DNA of 64,000 nucleotides, from assembly GCF_052857255.1 (NCBI RefSeq), contig NC_135500.1, forward strand, positions 106,573,548 to 106,637,547, given 5' to 3'. The notes beneath the pieces were generated by a model. It was not told the origin of the DNA and ran no database searches. It saw nothing but the letters and a program-made list of their open reading frames with translations. Positions 43,031-54,312 of the stretch are shown piece by piece (the stretch's first letter is position 1; every line of letters begins with the position of its first letter). The position numbers were made by a program, and so were the translations under genes. This DNA comes from Amblyomma americanum (Eukaryota; Arthropoda; Arachnida; Ixodida; Ixodidae).

Positions 43031-44769
43031 GTTTATGGTCAAGCAGTACTTGCATCTGTTTTTGATGAGTAGAATGCACAGTGGAGCACAGCTGGCGACA
43101 GTAAACGCCTATCCCACGAGTTCGTATCAGAAGAAGCCGTGCAGCCACAGCTGAAAGGTTGAACTTACTCCTTAATCGGATTGAAGCGTTTAGTCTAATT
43201 TCCCTGCAAACAAATGCTTCCTTCTCCTTGAAATATCCAATTTTGGACGGGCATAAATGCTGGACGCTTATATCCTTCGGGTTCGCCACGCCGACTGAGA
43301 GGTTTCACAGCGCTCGGACATCCGACAAAAGCGCCGAGATTCCATACACGAGTGTGCAGGCGCTGTCTTTCATGCAAGTATACTTATTGAGGGAAGCGGC
43401 GACGGGCGCAAAGCAGTCGCACCAGCGGGAGGAAGGCGCCGAATGCCCCACGTTCGAGATCATTCGAAAAGCAGCAGCAGCAGCAGCAGCAGCAGCGTGC
43501 TTCCGAACCAGTGCAGAACCGATGTAGCGTGGGGAAACGGGGCCTCTCTTCTCAGCCTTGCTTATCCGCCAGAAACTGAGTTTGCCAAGCCGGCCGCGCT
43601 ACCCCTCACTCGGCAGTCTGTTTCGCCGTTGCTCCTCCTCCATCCTTTCCCTCTCTTTGCTCCTCTCCGGCTCGAGTGCATTTCCTCCATGCTTTCCATC
43701 TTCTTTCGGGCCTTCCTCTATTCTGCTTACATTTTTATTCGCTCTGTTTTTTTCCCTTGCGTTTTGAGACTTTTCCCCGAGCAAGAAAGGAGGCACAGGT
43801 TCGATCTCGGGCGCTGTCTGGTGCGGCCATCTGGCGGGCCGCACGAGAACTTTGGAAGTTTATAGGATGCGTGCGGAATTGAAACCTTTGCTGCTTTCGA
43901 AGCATATGCGCATGTTTTGGATTAATTGATGGATTTACTCCTCACTGTTTTTTTTTGTGCCATTGTTGCTTCTACCGTGTGAGTGAACGTGCGAGTGTGT
44001 AGGCGTATGTGTGCACGCCATCCATCTGCATCAAATATTTGTGTTATCGGTACTTTCTATGGCAACAGCCATTGTGCGTATAGTTTTAAAATCGTAATTA
44101 TTTAAAATACGTAGACGACAAGGGCAACAGTCCTATAAAGTAGTCAAGGTGACTTAATTCTTTATTTCGCCGATGTAAGAACATTTCTCGCCGGTGTTTC
44201 ACTAAAAGCTATATAACTATATGGTAGCGAAAGAATGATTGAAATTAAAAAAGAATGTGAGATTTAAAGATCCATCGCTGAAGAAAAGTGACTGCCATAG
44301 CTATTCTGTGCATGACTTTCATCGTACAGTTGTAAATGAGGTCTCAATCATTGGCCAACATTCCGACTGCAATAAATATCAGTACTGCTCACATTTTGTG
44401 CTTAGTCTACTAAAATGGGAGGCCATGCCTTAAAATAAAGGCTATAAAAGCACTCACTTTTTTAGGTCACTGGTGAACCTAACACGGGAAATGGCGTATC
44501 TCGTGCAGATAATATAAAAAACACCAATTTTGTTGGATTTTTGTCTTTCCGTGCACACAGCATTCGATATTATAAATAAGTGAGAAATTCAAAAGCGCAC
44601 GCTCTAAAACTCACGCACTAGAAGAGTCGGAAGAAAGTAATATCAAATAGCTACGAGCGAAAGGTTTGCACAAATATATACGATGATCTTTTTTGCTTCC
44701 GCAAGAGGTCGTATAGTGCTACACTCGCAAGGTCGTTCGACACTCATTGTGCAGAATATAAATTTCCCA
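43031..44769. other. no gene recognised; (GCA)n at 43471-43496
   Basis: A GCA-triplet repeat of 8-9 units lies in a moderately GC-rich stretch (43300-43900). Frames of 122 and 140 codons cross it, but they run through the repeat and C/T-rich sequence, lack motifs, and overlap other frames. A host exon cannot be excluded. Confidence 0.35.
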
Positions 44770-44870
44770 TTAGTCCCCTAATCCCTCTTCCCCAGTGCAG
44801 GGTAGCCACCCGGAGCCCCTTTCTGGTTAACATCCCTGCCTTTGTCTCCTCCTATTTATCTATCCCATTT
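44770..44870 (+). mobile_element. 3' UTR tail of the RNase H-type LINE family
   Basis: 'CCAGTGCAGGGTAGCCACCC' and 'CTGGTTAACATCCCTGCCTT' followed by TCTCCTCC match the 3' UTR of the LINE at 58315-58403 ('CGGTGCAGGGTAGCAAACC', 'CTGGTTAACCTGCCTGCCTT'). It is a very short 5'-truncated copy. Confidence 0.55.
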
Positions 44871-44940
44871 ACCTTAGAAGTGCGCTGATCAGTCAGGGTA
44901 GCGAGCGTATACCAGCAGCAAAGGCGGAAGTTAATCATGG

Positions 44941-45187
44941 TTTGGTTTTATGGTTTGGTTTTATGGGGGTTTAACGTCCCAAAGCGACTCAGGCTATGAG
45001 GCACGCCGTAGTGAAGGGCTCCGGAAATTTCGACCACCTGGGGTTCTTTAACGTGCACTGACATCGCACAGTACACGGGCCTCTAGAATTTCGCCTCCAT
45101 CGAAATTCGACCGCCGGGGCCGGGATCGAACCCCCGTCTTTCGGGCCAGCAGCCGAGCGCCGTAACCACTCAGCCACCGCAGCGGCT
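44941..45187 (-). mobile_element. tick tRNA-derived SINE, CATAAACC-tail type, with perfect 15-bp TSD
   Basis: The minus strand reads from 'GCCGCTGCGGTGGCTGAGTG' through B box GGGTTCGATCC and all body blocks to a short tandem 'CCATAAAACCAAA' tail. It is flanked by perfect 15-bp direct repeats GGAAGTTAATCATGG at 44926-44940 and 45188-45202. That defines the insertion exactly and indicates target-primed reverse transcription by a LINE partner. Both pol III boxes look intact. Confidence 0.97.
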
Positions 45188-45202
45188 GGAAGTTAATCAT
45201 GG

Positions 45203-47643
45203 ACAGATCTTCTATACAAAGACGTAGAAGCCATTTTAGAGCACGTGTTACCACGTTGTCTTCTCGCCTTTAAAAGCGAAACCACCCTACTCTGCATAAC
45301 TACAGCCATTACTTTTACTGGTGGCAAATAACGCTGCCGGCGAAGAGATGCCGCTGCCACAGTTGGGATATAGAGTTCTTAAGCTTTCAGCTGTGAGAGA
45401 CTGTTTTTCAGCATGCAGTTTCCTAGACCGAGCAACTGCGGCAGCATCATGCAGCCAACAGACTTCCGAACTGGGGACCTCACCCGTGTCAATCCCTCGC
45501 TGCTAAACGCGCAAATAAAACATTTTCACTACCACCACATACACAGTTTATTGGCGCAAAACAATCTGTTGCAGTCCTCATGATGTGACGTATGCATTTA
45601 TCATTTTCGGTTTCTACCGGATTCCCGGTTGACTAGTCACACTCTGCTCGTATTTGTTGCTGAATATCACTTACTCTTAACGACTATGCGTTATTTTACT
45701 TGCAGCTTCTCCCTGTCTAGAGAGAGGTTTAATCTTACTGGCGTATACCAGTCCAATATATTTAAGGTTCTTCTGTTCTATAAGACAAAAGGCAAAGTTA
45801 AACAGTTATAAAGCAAAATATATAACATCTAAGAAACGTCGTTTCAGATTTGCGATGGGCATATATGCCTTTCTGATATCACTGGATTACTTCGTGGTAT
45901 TGAACTGGATACTATGCTTGTGATATTGACGCAGTGCGGCACTCAGTATAATCGTTCAGCGTTCAGAAGGCAACCACCTAGCGAAAATATTTTTTTTTTC
46001 AAAAATGGTACCATCTCATCATCATTCAGTACCTGCGTAGCCATCTGCCGGCAAACCAAAAAAAAAATGCTTTGCACTGACAAGCTGCACTAGCCATGAG
46101 CGAGAAATGACAGTCGGCTTATGATCAGCCTGGCACGTCCAAGTCCACTAGAGGGTTTGTGCGTTCTACCACCGCACATTTTGAACAAAATCCGCACACC
46201 TACACAGCGTCTGGACAGCACAAATGGTCAGCGAATGCTCCAGTGGACACTGGCATTAGGTGCCGCTGTCAAAAGGACGAAGTATTCCACTCTATTTATT
46301 TAACCGTTTGTAAAGCTGCTCGGTTTATGTTAAAATCGCACTCATATCCATAGCCAAGTTTGGCTACGACAACGGCTCTCACTCTAATTTGTCCATTAGT
46401 TTACGTCCGCTAATTGTTTTCATATCGAGGACGTACACGAGGGGCAGTAATTATCTGACTGAATATAATTTTATGTAACGCCTAGCTAATCCTGAATATT
46501 TGATCTGGGAACGATGGTGGCCTCAGTGAGCCTTGGCTTATATATTTATGTGGTCGCCTACACAATAGAACGGCACAAAGACTGCGTTCTTCATTTTCGC
46601 CTTGAAAGGACATGCGTTGCATGCGGGGCATGAAGACTGCTTCCAGAAGTCGTCCAAGCGTAAAAAAAAAAGAAAAAAATCACAAAACATGCACGTACGT
46701 CCGCCGCTAAGGAAGCGCAGCACAGGACACCGCTCGCGTTCACACGTGGTATCTAACGCCCAACGCTTCGGCGGGCTCGACAGGCTGTGTGCAGCCTCCA
46801 GCGAGCGACGGCCGCTGTTCTTTTCCGGCCGAAATAACGGGTTTGGCTCGAGTTAAGACTGACCGACTGCTGGACCGAGCTCCACTGGCGTTCCCTCTTC
46901 CGTGCTGAGGTGCCTTTGGTGGGCGCACGATGGAAGCTATACCTGTATGTCCTCGAGCATTCATCCGGTGGGTGGCAGAGCCGAACAGGCTAACCTAAAC
47001 ACCGCCCCGCGCCCATTGTGCTCCTATGCGAGCGGGCTCGTGAGCACGCGTCCAGACTCGCACAAGTCACGAAGACTTTCTTCTTCTTTGCCAGGTTGCC
47101 AGCACAAGGAAGTCTACACTACTCGGCCCCGCGGTGGTATATAAGAGAAAAAGGAGCCGCGAGCTCGAAGTGAAGGCAAGAGTGCCGCCGCGTCCCGTAA
47201 CCACACCCCCATTTTTTCCTCTCGTTGACGCGCTCCTGTCCTTCTCCGTCCGGTTGGTTAACGTCATAACGAGTCGTTATTGGTCGCCGGGGTGTGCCAA
47301 GGAAACTGCAAGCCTATCATTACTGCAGAAACGACGCGTCAAGGCGTCAGGACCAAAACGGGCCCGAGCGGCGACTGCGTTAGACGGTTAGGTTTGATAA
47401 CCAGCGAAAGCAGCCCGTTAGCCGCCTCAGGGTCGTTCAGTTCATGAGTTCCGCCCGCTTTTCGGACTTTTATTTCGGCAACAGTGATGTAGAGTTCTGG
47501 ACACAGAGCAGGGCGTTTAGAAATGGGCAAACGCCAGGCGAGGCTATTATTTAGCATAAAACCGAGGACGCCTGTAACCAAGCGCTCTGGTTGAAATGAT
47601 CTTGTCACCAGGCTCCTATGCAAAAACTGCAAAAAGAGTAATA
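45203..47643. other. no gene recognised; GC-rich block 46700-47350 with TATA-like motif
   Basis: No domain found. The GC-rich block has several frames of 60-85 codons in competing phases. The TATA-like motif is listed separately. Confidence 0.35.
47138..47145 (+). promoter_or_regulatory. TATA-box candidate
   Basis: TATATAAG in GC-rich surroundings (GCGGTGG immediately upstream). An ATTGG (inverted CCAAT) lies about 140 bases downstream. It may mark a host promoter or a decayed LTR; neither a transcript nor a coding exon could be recognised nearby. Confidence 0.25.
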
Positions 47644-48311
47644 CCTCTGTCACACGGTATTCCTCGAAGGCCTTTCCAGCAAAGGCAGTCCTTTTTACCA
47701 AAGGAGCGAAAGCTCAAAGGAGCAGCGACGCAGCTATATACACGGTGCAGCCCAAAGGTGAAACAGTCGTTAAGGCTTAGCACCCGCTGCTACACATGAG
47801 GTGGCTGAAGTGAGGGTTTTAAGATTAAAATGGGGCGTTCTATTCATTCGTTCCGCTCAGATGTTTTTGTCATTCTTATTGTTTCCTTAAAACAGTGGCA
47901 ACAGCTACTCACATCAGCAGCAGCACACGTGTGTATTGCCTTGGCCACCAGGAGCACACGGTGTTGCCGCAACAATTTTACTTTTACTGTCTTGAAATCT
48001 GAGCATAATATATAAACACCTGTCCAAAAAGCAAAGCCAGACTACCCTTTCGTATATTTGTAAGATGTTTTCAAACATTGCTAGCTGCATAGCTTTTTTC
48101 TTTGCTTTAATTTTTGGCGTTGGATGGCAGTGCGATCGCAGGACCTGGAAGGCCGCGCCTCTGGGCTCCAAAGTTCTCGGGCGGGCGCCTTCACCTCCAA
48201 GGCCTTTAGCGGCAAAGACGCAACATTTGCGCCCTGTAGCTCCGTTCCTTACGCCTTTGAACATATGGACCCGATTCACAAAGGCCTTTTGAGGTGCCCA
48301 TGTGATAGGGG
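47644..48311. mobile_element. 668-bp non-autonomous element with terminal inverted repeats
   Basis: The left end CCTCTGTCACACGGTATTCC and the reverse complement of the right end CCCCTATCACATGGGCACCT form diverged terminal inverted repeats that continue to a shared AAGGCCTTT about 30 bases in. TA precedes the left end (47642-47643) and follows the right end (48312-48313). Subterminal AAAGG/CCTTT motifs recur. There is no open frame for a transposase. The superfamily is undetermined: TA flanks suggest Tc1/mariner-like, but the true duplication could be longer. Confidence 0.65.
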
Positions 48312-49125
48312 TATTACATTACAAGCAAGCGGAAGTTAGGTGGAAGGATTATTACTGTTTTGACTGCAAAATAAATAAAGCTTGTGTACCCTTACTGAAT
48401 AGCAAAATCTACAAACAGGCTAACGCTAGTAAGGTGATCCTATTGTGTTACGGAAGCACAACTCCTAATGAAGAGATTGGCCGTATGAGAGCATTTTTGT
48501 CCAAAATGAATAATGTTCCTGTGAAGCTGCCACAGCATTCGATGAAGTACAACTCTTCAGTGAAATTTTAATACCCCAGAAGTAAGCTACAGTGATCAAT
48601 GCTTTCGCTAACTGCAAGGAAATCATTTGACCTTGGATCTTGATTTAGAAGAAGTAGCAAGTGATCGGCGTCGGGAGGGCTATTGAAAGATGCTTGTGCC
48701 ATGGAAAGAAACAAAAGAGCAACAAATCACGAATTCTTCCTGGCATGCAGGGTTCAGAGGTACCAAAGCTCATAATGCGTTCAGACGAAGGAAGCCCAGA
48801 AGTTCTGCGCGGATGTCTACTTTCTTTTCCTGCGAACATATTTCGCCACCTTCATGAGTTGTTACCAGGTGTGAGTTCACCGAGTGTTTAAACGCCGACG
48901 CCAGCACAGGAGTCAGCGTGGCGATGTATTTGGACTATGAAGGCATCCTGGGCCTGGTGGCTCGCTCGCAGCGAGTGGTGTCAGACGACGAGTGCCGATC
49001 TGCTCCCTCCATATGCCTCTTCGGCTCTTTCCCTAGTATTAGAAAGGAGCTTTGGAGGACTTAATCAACTCCTAAACTACGGCAATTGTGTACGCCTCGT
49101 TTGAACAAACGCAGAGGACAAAGAA

Positions 49126-49128
<3 letters not shown>
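48312..49128. other. no gene recognised
   Basis: The 89-codon frame at 48302-48571 overlaps the element end and has no recognisable domain. Nothing else is supportable. Confidence 0.4.

Positions 49129-49199
<71 letters not shown>
49129..49199 (+). repeat. (AT)n microsatellite
   Basis: About 35 uninterrupted AT units. The Tyr-Ile frames on both strands are artefacts. Confidence 0.98.
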
Positions 49200-49201
<2 letters not shown>

Positions 49202-49443
49202 AGTAAATATCGCCCATTGGAGTCGTCCGTCTGTTATTCACTTTTTCGAACTTTCTGTTCTGAGACATTATTTGCGTATGCCATCTAGATAGAATAATCA
49301 AGCTTTAAAGGCATACACTCTGTGTATTTGTCACAGCATTGTCATTAAAGGCAGCGTGCTTCATAAATAATTTCCATGTTAACGGTGACATTTTTGGCAC
49401 CCATGAACAAATTTATTGTCTTAAGGAGAAAGCTCTAATGCTT

Positions 49444-49479
49444 CTTTTCTGCCAACAACAGATGTTGTTGGTAGAAAAG
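49444..49479. repeat. 17-bp hairpin arms with 2-base centre
   Basis: CTTTTCTGCCAACAACA (49444-49460) and TGTTGTTGGTAGAAAAG (49463-49479) are reverse complements except for one G-T-tolerable position. A tandem duplication of GGTGTTGCTGAGCCCAAAT-like text follows at about 49478-49520. Confidence 0.85.
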
Positions 49480-49520
49480 GTGTTGTTGCTGAGCCCAAAT
49501 GGTGTTGCTGAGCCCAAATG

Positions 49521-49828
49521 ACTTACCAAAACAATGGGATCTTATTCAAAACATTTTCGGGCCATCATCTAGCTGATGTCGCCTCATACTTTTATCGCAA
49601 GCATTTACTTAATGATTTTTTCCGGCCGTTAGGGAACTGGTTACGAACATAGGTAAACTGTGTTGTAACGTATGGAGCCTACCACATTTTTGAGTGCAGG
49701 GGTAGAGGAGAAGGGGTAGTGGGTTTTGTTCTCCATCTTTCTGGTTAGCAATTTTTTTTAAGCAAAAGTTAAATCAAGAATTAAGGCAGGAATCGGATGC
49801 ATCATTATGACGGGGAGAAGCACTAAAG
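49521..49828. other. no gene recognised
   Basis: AT-rich spacer. The right-hand end may be 3' flanking sequence of the candidate exon at 49877-50084. Confidence 0.35.
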
Positions 49829-49834
49829 TTTATT
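49829..49834 (-). terminator. AATAAA polyadenylation signal candidate
   Basis: AATAAA on the minus strand 43 bases downstream of the stop codon of the candidate terminal exon. Such hexamers are common in AT-rich DNA, so it has value only together with the exon. Confidence 0.3.
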
Positions 49835-49876
49835 GAGTTCGAAAAGAAGCGTAGCTTTTGCTTCCCGGGAGGGCTC

Positions 49877-50084
49877 CTAACGCGCATTTGAGTCATCTGG
49901 ACTCCGCTCAGCGCCTTGCCCGGGTACAGGTCCTCGCTGGTTGATCGGGTCGGCGGCCAGCAGAACGTCGTCCCCGGAAAGGCAGGATGGGCTAAGCTGG
50001 CCGCTTAGAGAGATATTAGGAGGATAGTCCTGTTTCTCAGGAGGCGGGCAGTGCTCGGTCAGCGCCGTGTTCACCCGCAGCCTC
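49877..50084 (-). CDS. possible 3' terminal coding exon of an unknown host gene
   Basis: The minus strand is open for about 70 codons up to a TAG at 49877-49879. It encodes a Pro/Asp/Ser-rich, charged C-terminus (for example 'CPPPEKQDYPPNISLSGQ' and 'GDDVLLAADPINQRGPVPG'). Upstream, at 50085-50125, a pyrimidine-containing stretch ends in CAAAGTAG, usable as a 3' splice site. AATAAA follows the stop. The exon is GC-richer than its AT-rich flanks, with C or G at many third positions. I do not recognise the protein, and without a homologue the length is too short to exclude chance. The 3' part of an LTR element is an alternative. Confidence 0.3.
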
Positions 50085-50125
50085 CTACTTTGCATATACA
50101 AAAGCGGTAGACGGGAAAGCTGCGT

Positions 50126-51229
50126 TTACGCCCTGGATATTTGTTTCATAAGAGCACGCATCTTCCCTAGCTTCCTTTTCTTGCTAATACCAGCAAGTTT
50201 GGGTGCTACCGCTCTTATCACGGCAAAGAGTAATTTTTTAATATTAATGATTTTTTTGGCTTTCGTCGAAGAAAGAGGTTGATTTTGATATCAATTTGTT
50301 TCTTAACCGCTAAAATTGTGTGAATTATGCGCCTAAAAAGAAGACGACCAATAAAGCATTCGTTCAGAGGTAAGACGCACAGTTTTTGTATCCGCTGAGA
50401 ACGCAGGTAACGGCGCTTTTTGTCGTAAACATATTTTCCACTATTTTAACTCCCATTGTCACAGTTATGTTGCATAATGTGGCAGGTTTTCACATTCGGT
50501 AATGCCATAAGACAGCAGACAGCCTCTGAGTGTATAAGGCCAACCAATGTCCTCCTGTACTCAAGGTCGCATTCAAAATTTGGAAAATTATGTTCACGCA
50601 TTTACCTGAAAACGGGCTTTCATATGGACAAGCAAGCAGTAATGATTCGTTAATGTCTGTGCTTTCTAAATTTCCTTTGAAATTGTTGCTCAGAGACGAA
50701 GGTTTCTCTGATCTTGCCGCTGGAGCTCTGCCATCCCTAACTAAAGCACTCCTTTTTCACGACAGCCAGTACGTTCAAGTCGTTTAAAAGAACGGGAGGA
50801 AGGCTACATATTTATGTGATTAGCTTGCAATAACTGCATTGATCGTGACACAATACGTGTACAACCGCCCCTAAACATTGCGAGAAGCGTAGCCTGGGAC
50901 GCTGTAGGGTAGTAACCTTGCGTTACTGGACAAGCGCTTCATTTGTGAGCCCCGGGCATAAGTTGAAAGCCTGCAGAAGCTGCAAAGGAACCGGGCTGCC
51001 TCCAGATTTAACGTAGCCGCACGTTTGCACGTATACATGTCCATCGGACTCCCAAGTACTAGTCGTGCCTCTCTTTTCTGGTCCTTATGCATAGCCTCGA
51101 TGAATAAGTTTTTGTGTGGTGTGTGTGCAGCCTGCGTTGTATTGTGGATGGGTGTACATGATTGCACATCCAAGGGGGGCTAAAATTAGGCGCACTGACA
51201 CACACTGTACCACTAGCATTACCACGACT
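50126..51229. other. no gene recognised
   Basis: Short frames (for example 50456-50787) without motifs. Confidence 0.4.
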
Positions 51230-51310
51230 GCCTGCTTAGTCTTTTGTTTACGTTCTCTAAAGGCCCTAAGCGGGGCATTACGTATTGGGGGAAAGGGCGG
51301 GAGAAGAAAA
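51230..51310 (-). mobile_element. possible CR1-like LINE 3' UTR fragment
   Basis: On the minus strand 'ACGTAATGCCCCGCTTAGGG' followed by CCTTTAGAGAACG resembles the 'TGTAATGCCC...AGGGCCCTTAAGG' block at about 62820-62860, a pattern seen before the tail of CR1-like LINEs. Confidence 0.35.
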
Positions 51311-51639
51311 CTGAATCTCGCAAATTGTTACACTCATTATGTGTACACACAAACTTCTCCGCAATTAGCAACCAGCTTACATGTAAAAAAACAGAAAACA
51401 CTTTGAATAAATATTTCTTCATTTAGTCTTACATTTGGTGCATTCGAACAAGGAGCTATGCATTCCTTATAAGGTCCCCATTCTTACAGAAATAATCCAT
51501 AACCTCTAAGAAGGCACCAATTTAAAGCGTCTTAAAGAAGAATAACAACTCTGGAATTTCTGCAACATTATGACGATGGTGGTTTCATCAATGTTTATTA
51601 AAAGGAACGCAAAATATGTTCATCTCGAGCTGAAGCAAT

Positions 51640-51893
51640 CACTTCGTTCTCAAACACCTTCTCTGCTGCTGGCCGAAACAAAACAGATAGAGGAAGGGAT
51701 GTAAGTGATAGGAGTCTGGAGGATGGATTACAATGGAAGGGAAGCGTAGCAGGAGGCTGCAGAAAGTTAGGTTGGCGGATGAGAACATTGCGGGGATAGG
51801 GTGGCCGCATCTTGCATATGACAGGATTCATTGGAGAGATATAGGAGAGGCCTTTTTCCTGCAGTGGGGACAGTCAGTCTGATGATGATGAAA
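51640..51893 (+). mobile_element. RTE-like LINE 3' end fragment
   Basis: The plus strand has 'GGAAGGGAAGCGTAGCAGGA', 'ATTGGAGAGATATAGGAGAG' and 'GGCCTTTTTCCTGCAGTGGG', ending in GATGATGATG. This is the same 3' segment as 30771-30853, with more upstream sequence. Confidence 0.75.
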
Positions 51894-52671
51894 CAGGACG
51901 GAAACAATCATAGAAACAGGACAAGAGGGGACATAGACTTGGACCATTCTCTTGTAAGCTCCATCTCCGCCTTTGCGCTGTCGATGTTTGCATCCGTTAT
52001 GCACTTGCCGCCATCGGTGCCGTTTTAAGATAGACGGCAATGATATAGGATCAGGTGGAGCTGGTCTCTTCTGCGTCCCCTCTGCGAGGGTTCTGCTGAA
52101 CTCTGCGTCCTGCCCCTTGGCTCTCTTTACCTTCCTTCACCAACCTTGTCTCTTGGACTTCGTTGCATAAACGTTCACTCGTCATTCACAGCCCTGTGTA
52201 TGTCATCTCTTTCTTATCCTCTTTTTCTTATCGCTGTTTTTTCACATGTTTCAGAGAAAGGGAAACAAAGATTAGAAATGACTGGGTAATGTGCAGCGCA
52301 AAGTTTAATCAAAGAAGCTATTTACTTCTTATTTACATATACACAGCAGCAAAAACACGCTTACAGGAAATTTAGTGGAGGTACCCACATGGGTATAAGT
52401 GTCTAATAACTCTTGCACGCGCGAATTCACAGTCACGAAATATATGAACCTATGAGTCCCTCACAACAAGCTATCAAAAGAAAGCAAACTCGAGGCGATA
52501 TGGCCAGTGATGTTCAATGTTGAAAAACCATTTTTTTTTCGAAAAGAAACACTCACCCTAATTGGCATCATTTATGAGAGGTGCTGGATGTGAATAACAC
52601 ACGGTAGAAAGGTCCATTTGACACATCAAGTAGCCATACTTAGGAAGCAATGAAAGTTGCTTTTGAGGAAA
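51894..52671. other. no gene recognised
   Basis: No recognisable coding or repeat content. Confidence 0.4.
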
Positions 52672-52878
52672 GGAAATGGCGCAGTAACGGTCTCACTTAT
52701 CTCGGCGGACACCCGATCCGCGCCGTAAGGGAAGTGATAAAGGAGGGAGTGAGAGAAGAAAGGAAGAAAGAGGTGCCGTAGCGGAGAGCTCCGGAATTAT
52801 TTCGACCACCTAGGGATATCTTTACATGCACTGACATCGCAAAGCACACGGGCGCCTTTTTTGGGTTTCGCCTCCATA
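52672..52878 (-). mobile_element. tick SINE, GAGACAGATACTGCG-tail type, head missing
   Basis: The minus strand from 52878 begins inside the body (TATGGAGGCGAAACC) and runs through the central blocks and the G/A-rich plus-strand stretch (C/T-rich on the minus strand) to about 52672 (AATGGCGCAGTA, complementary to TACTGCGCCATT). The tRNA-like head is absent. The family is clear despite many substitutions. Confidence 0.8.
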
Positions 52879-53777
<899 letters not shown>

Positions 53778-54199
53778 CGGAATGTATTCCGGAAAATAGG
53801 GCACTGGAAAGCTTGGCGGTTACTTATCTTTTGACTCCTAACATTCCTAAGAGTACTTGTTACATCCTTTCACACGGAAATTTTTTATCAACAGACAATA
53901 CTATTAGTTACAGCAAGGCTGTTGGCCATTTTTCTTACAAATGAATCTTAACCTTGTTGTCCGCTGAGGGGTGCTCGAGCTGAATTACATGTTGTCGGAA
54001 AATGCAGCACCCTCACAAGCCAGTTGAAGAGCGCGCAAATGAATTTATTTCTCGGACTGCTCTGGAGACAAAACTACAAACTTCCCAGCAAAAATTTGTT
54101 TCATGCCCTTTGTTGAAAACCTCGAATCGTGCGGATGCATTACCAAAGCAGAGCGGAAGCATCTCTGACCAACAACCAAAGACTTTAACCTGTCAACCA

Positions 54200-54312
54200 C
54201 GCGAAAGATATTTCCTTCTCTTCCCTTCTTGTTACAGCCGTATGTTTTCTGGAACAACCTACCTGCCAGTGTCGTTCAATGCACTTACATGGCGGACTTT
54301 ACTGCGCCGATA
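54200..54312 (+). pseudogene. possible LINE C-terminal fragment
   Basis: The plus strand reads 'PYVFWNNLPASVVQCTYMA', resembling the V-W-N-x-L-P-x-x-V/I block at the C-terminus of CR1/L2/RTE-type LINEs. Similarity is short and the frame is not extended on either side. Confidence 0.35.

Noticed and set aside
43471..43496. GCA repeat as a coding polyalanine or polyserine tract
   Set aside because: No flanking domain or splice-consistent exon supports coding; listed only as a repeat within an unassigned stretch.
49077..49301. Tyr-Ile-rich frames on both strands
   Set aside because: Translation of the AT repeat at 49129-49199; the same applies to 53575-53804.
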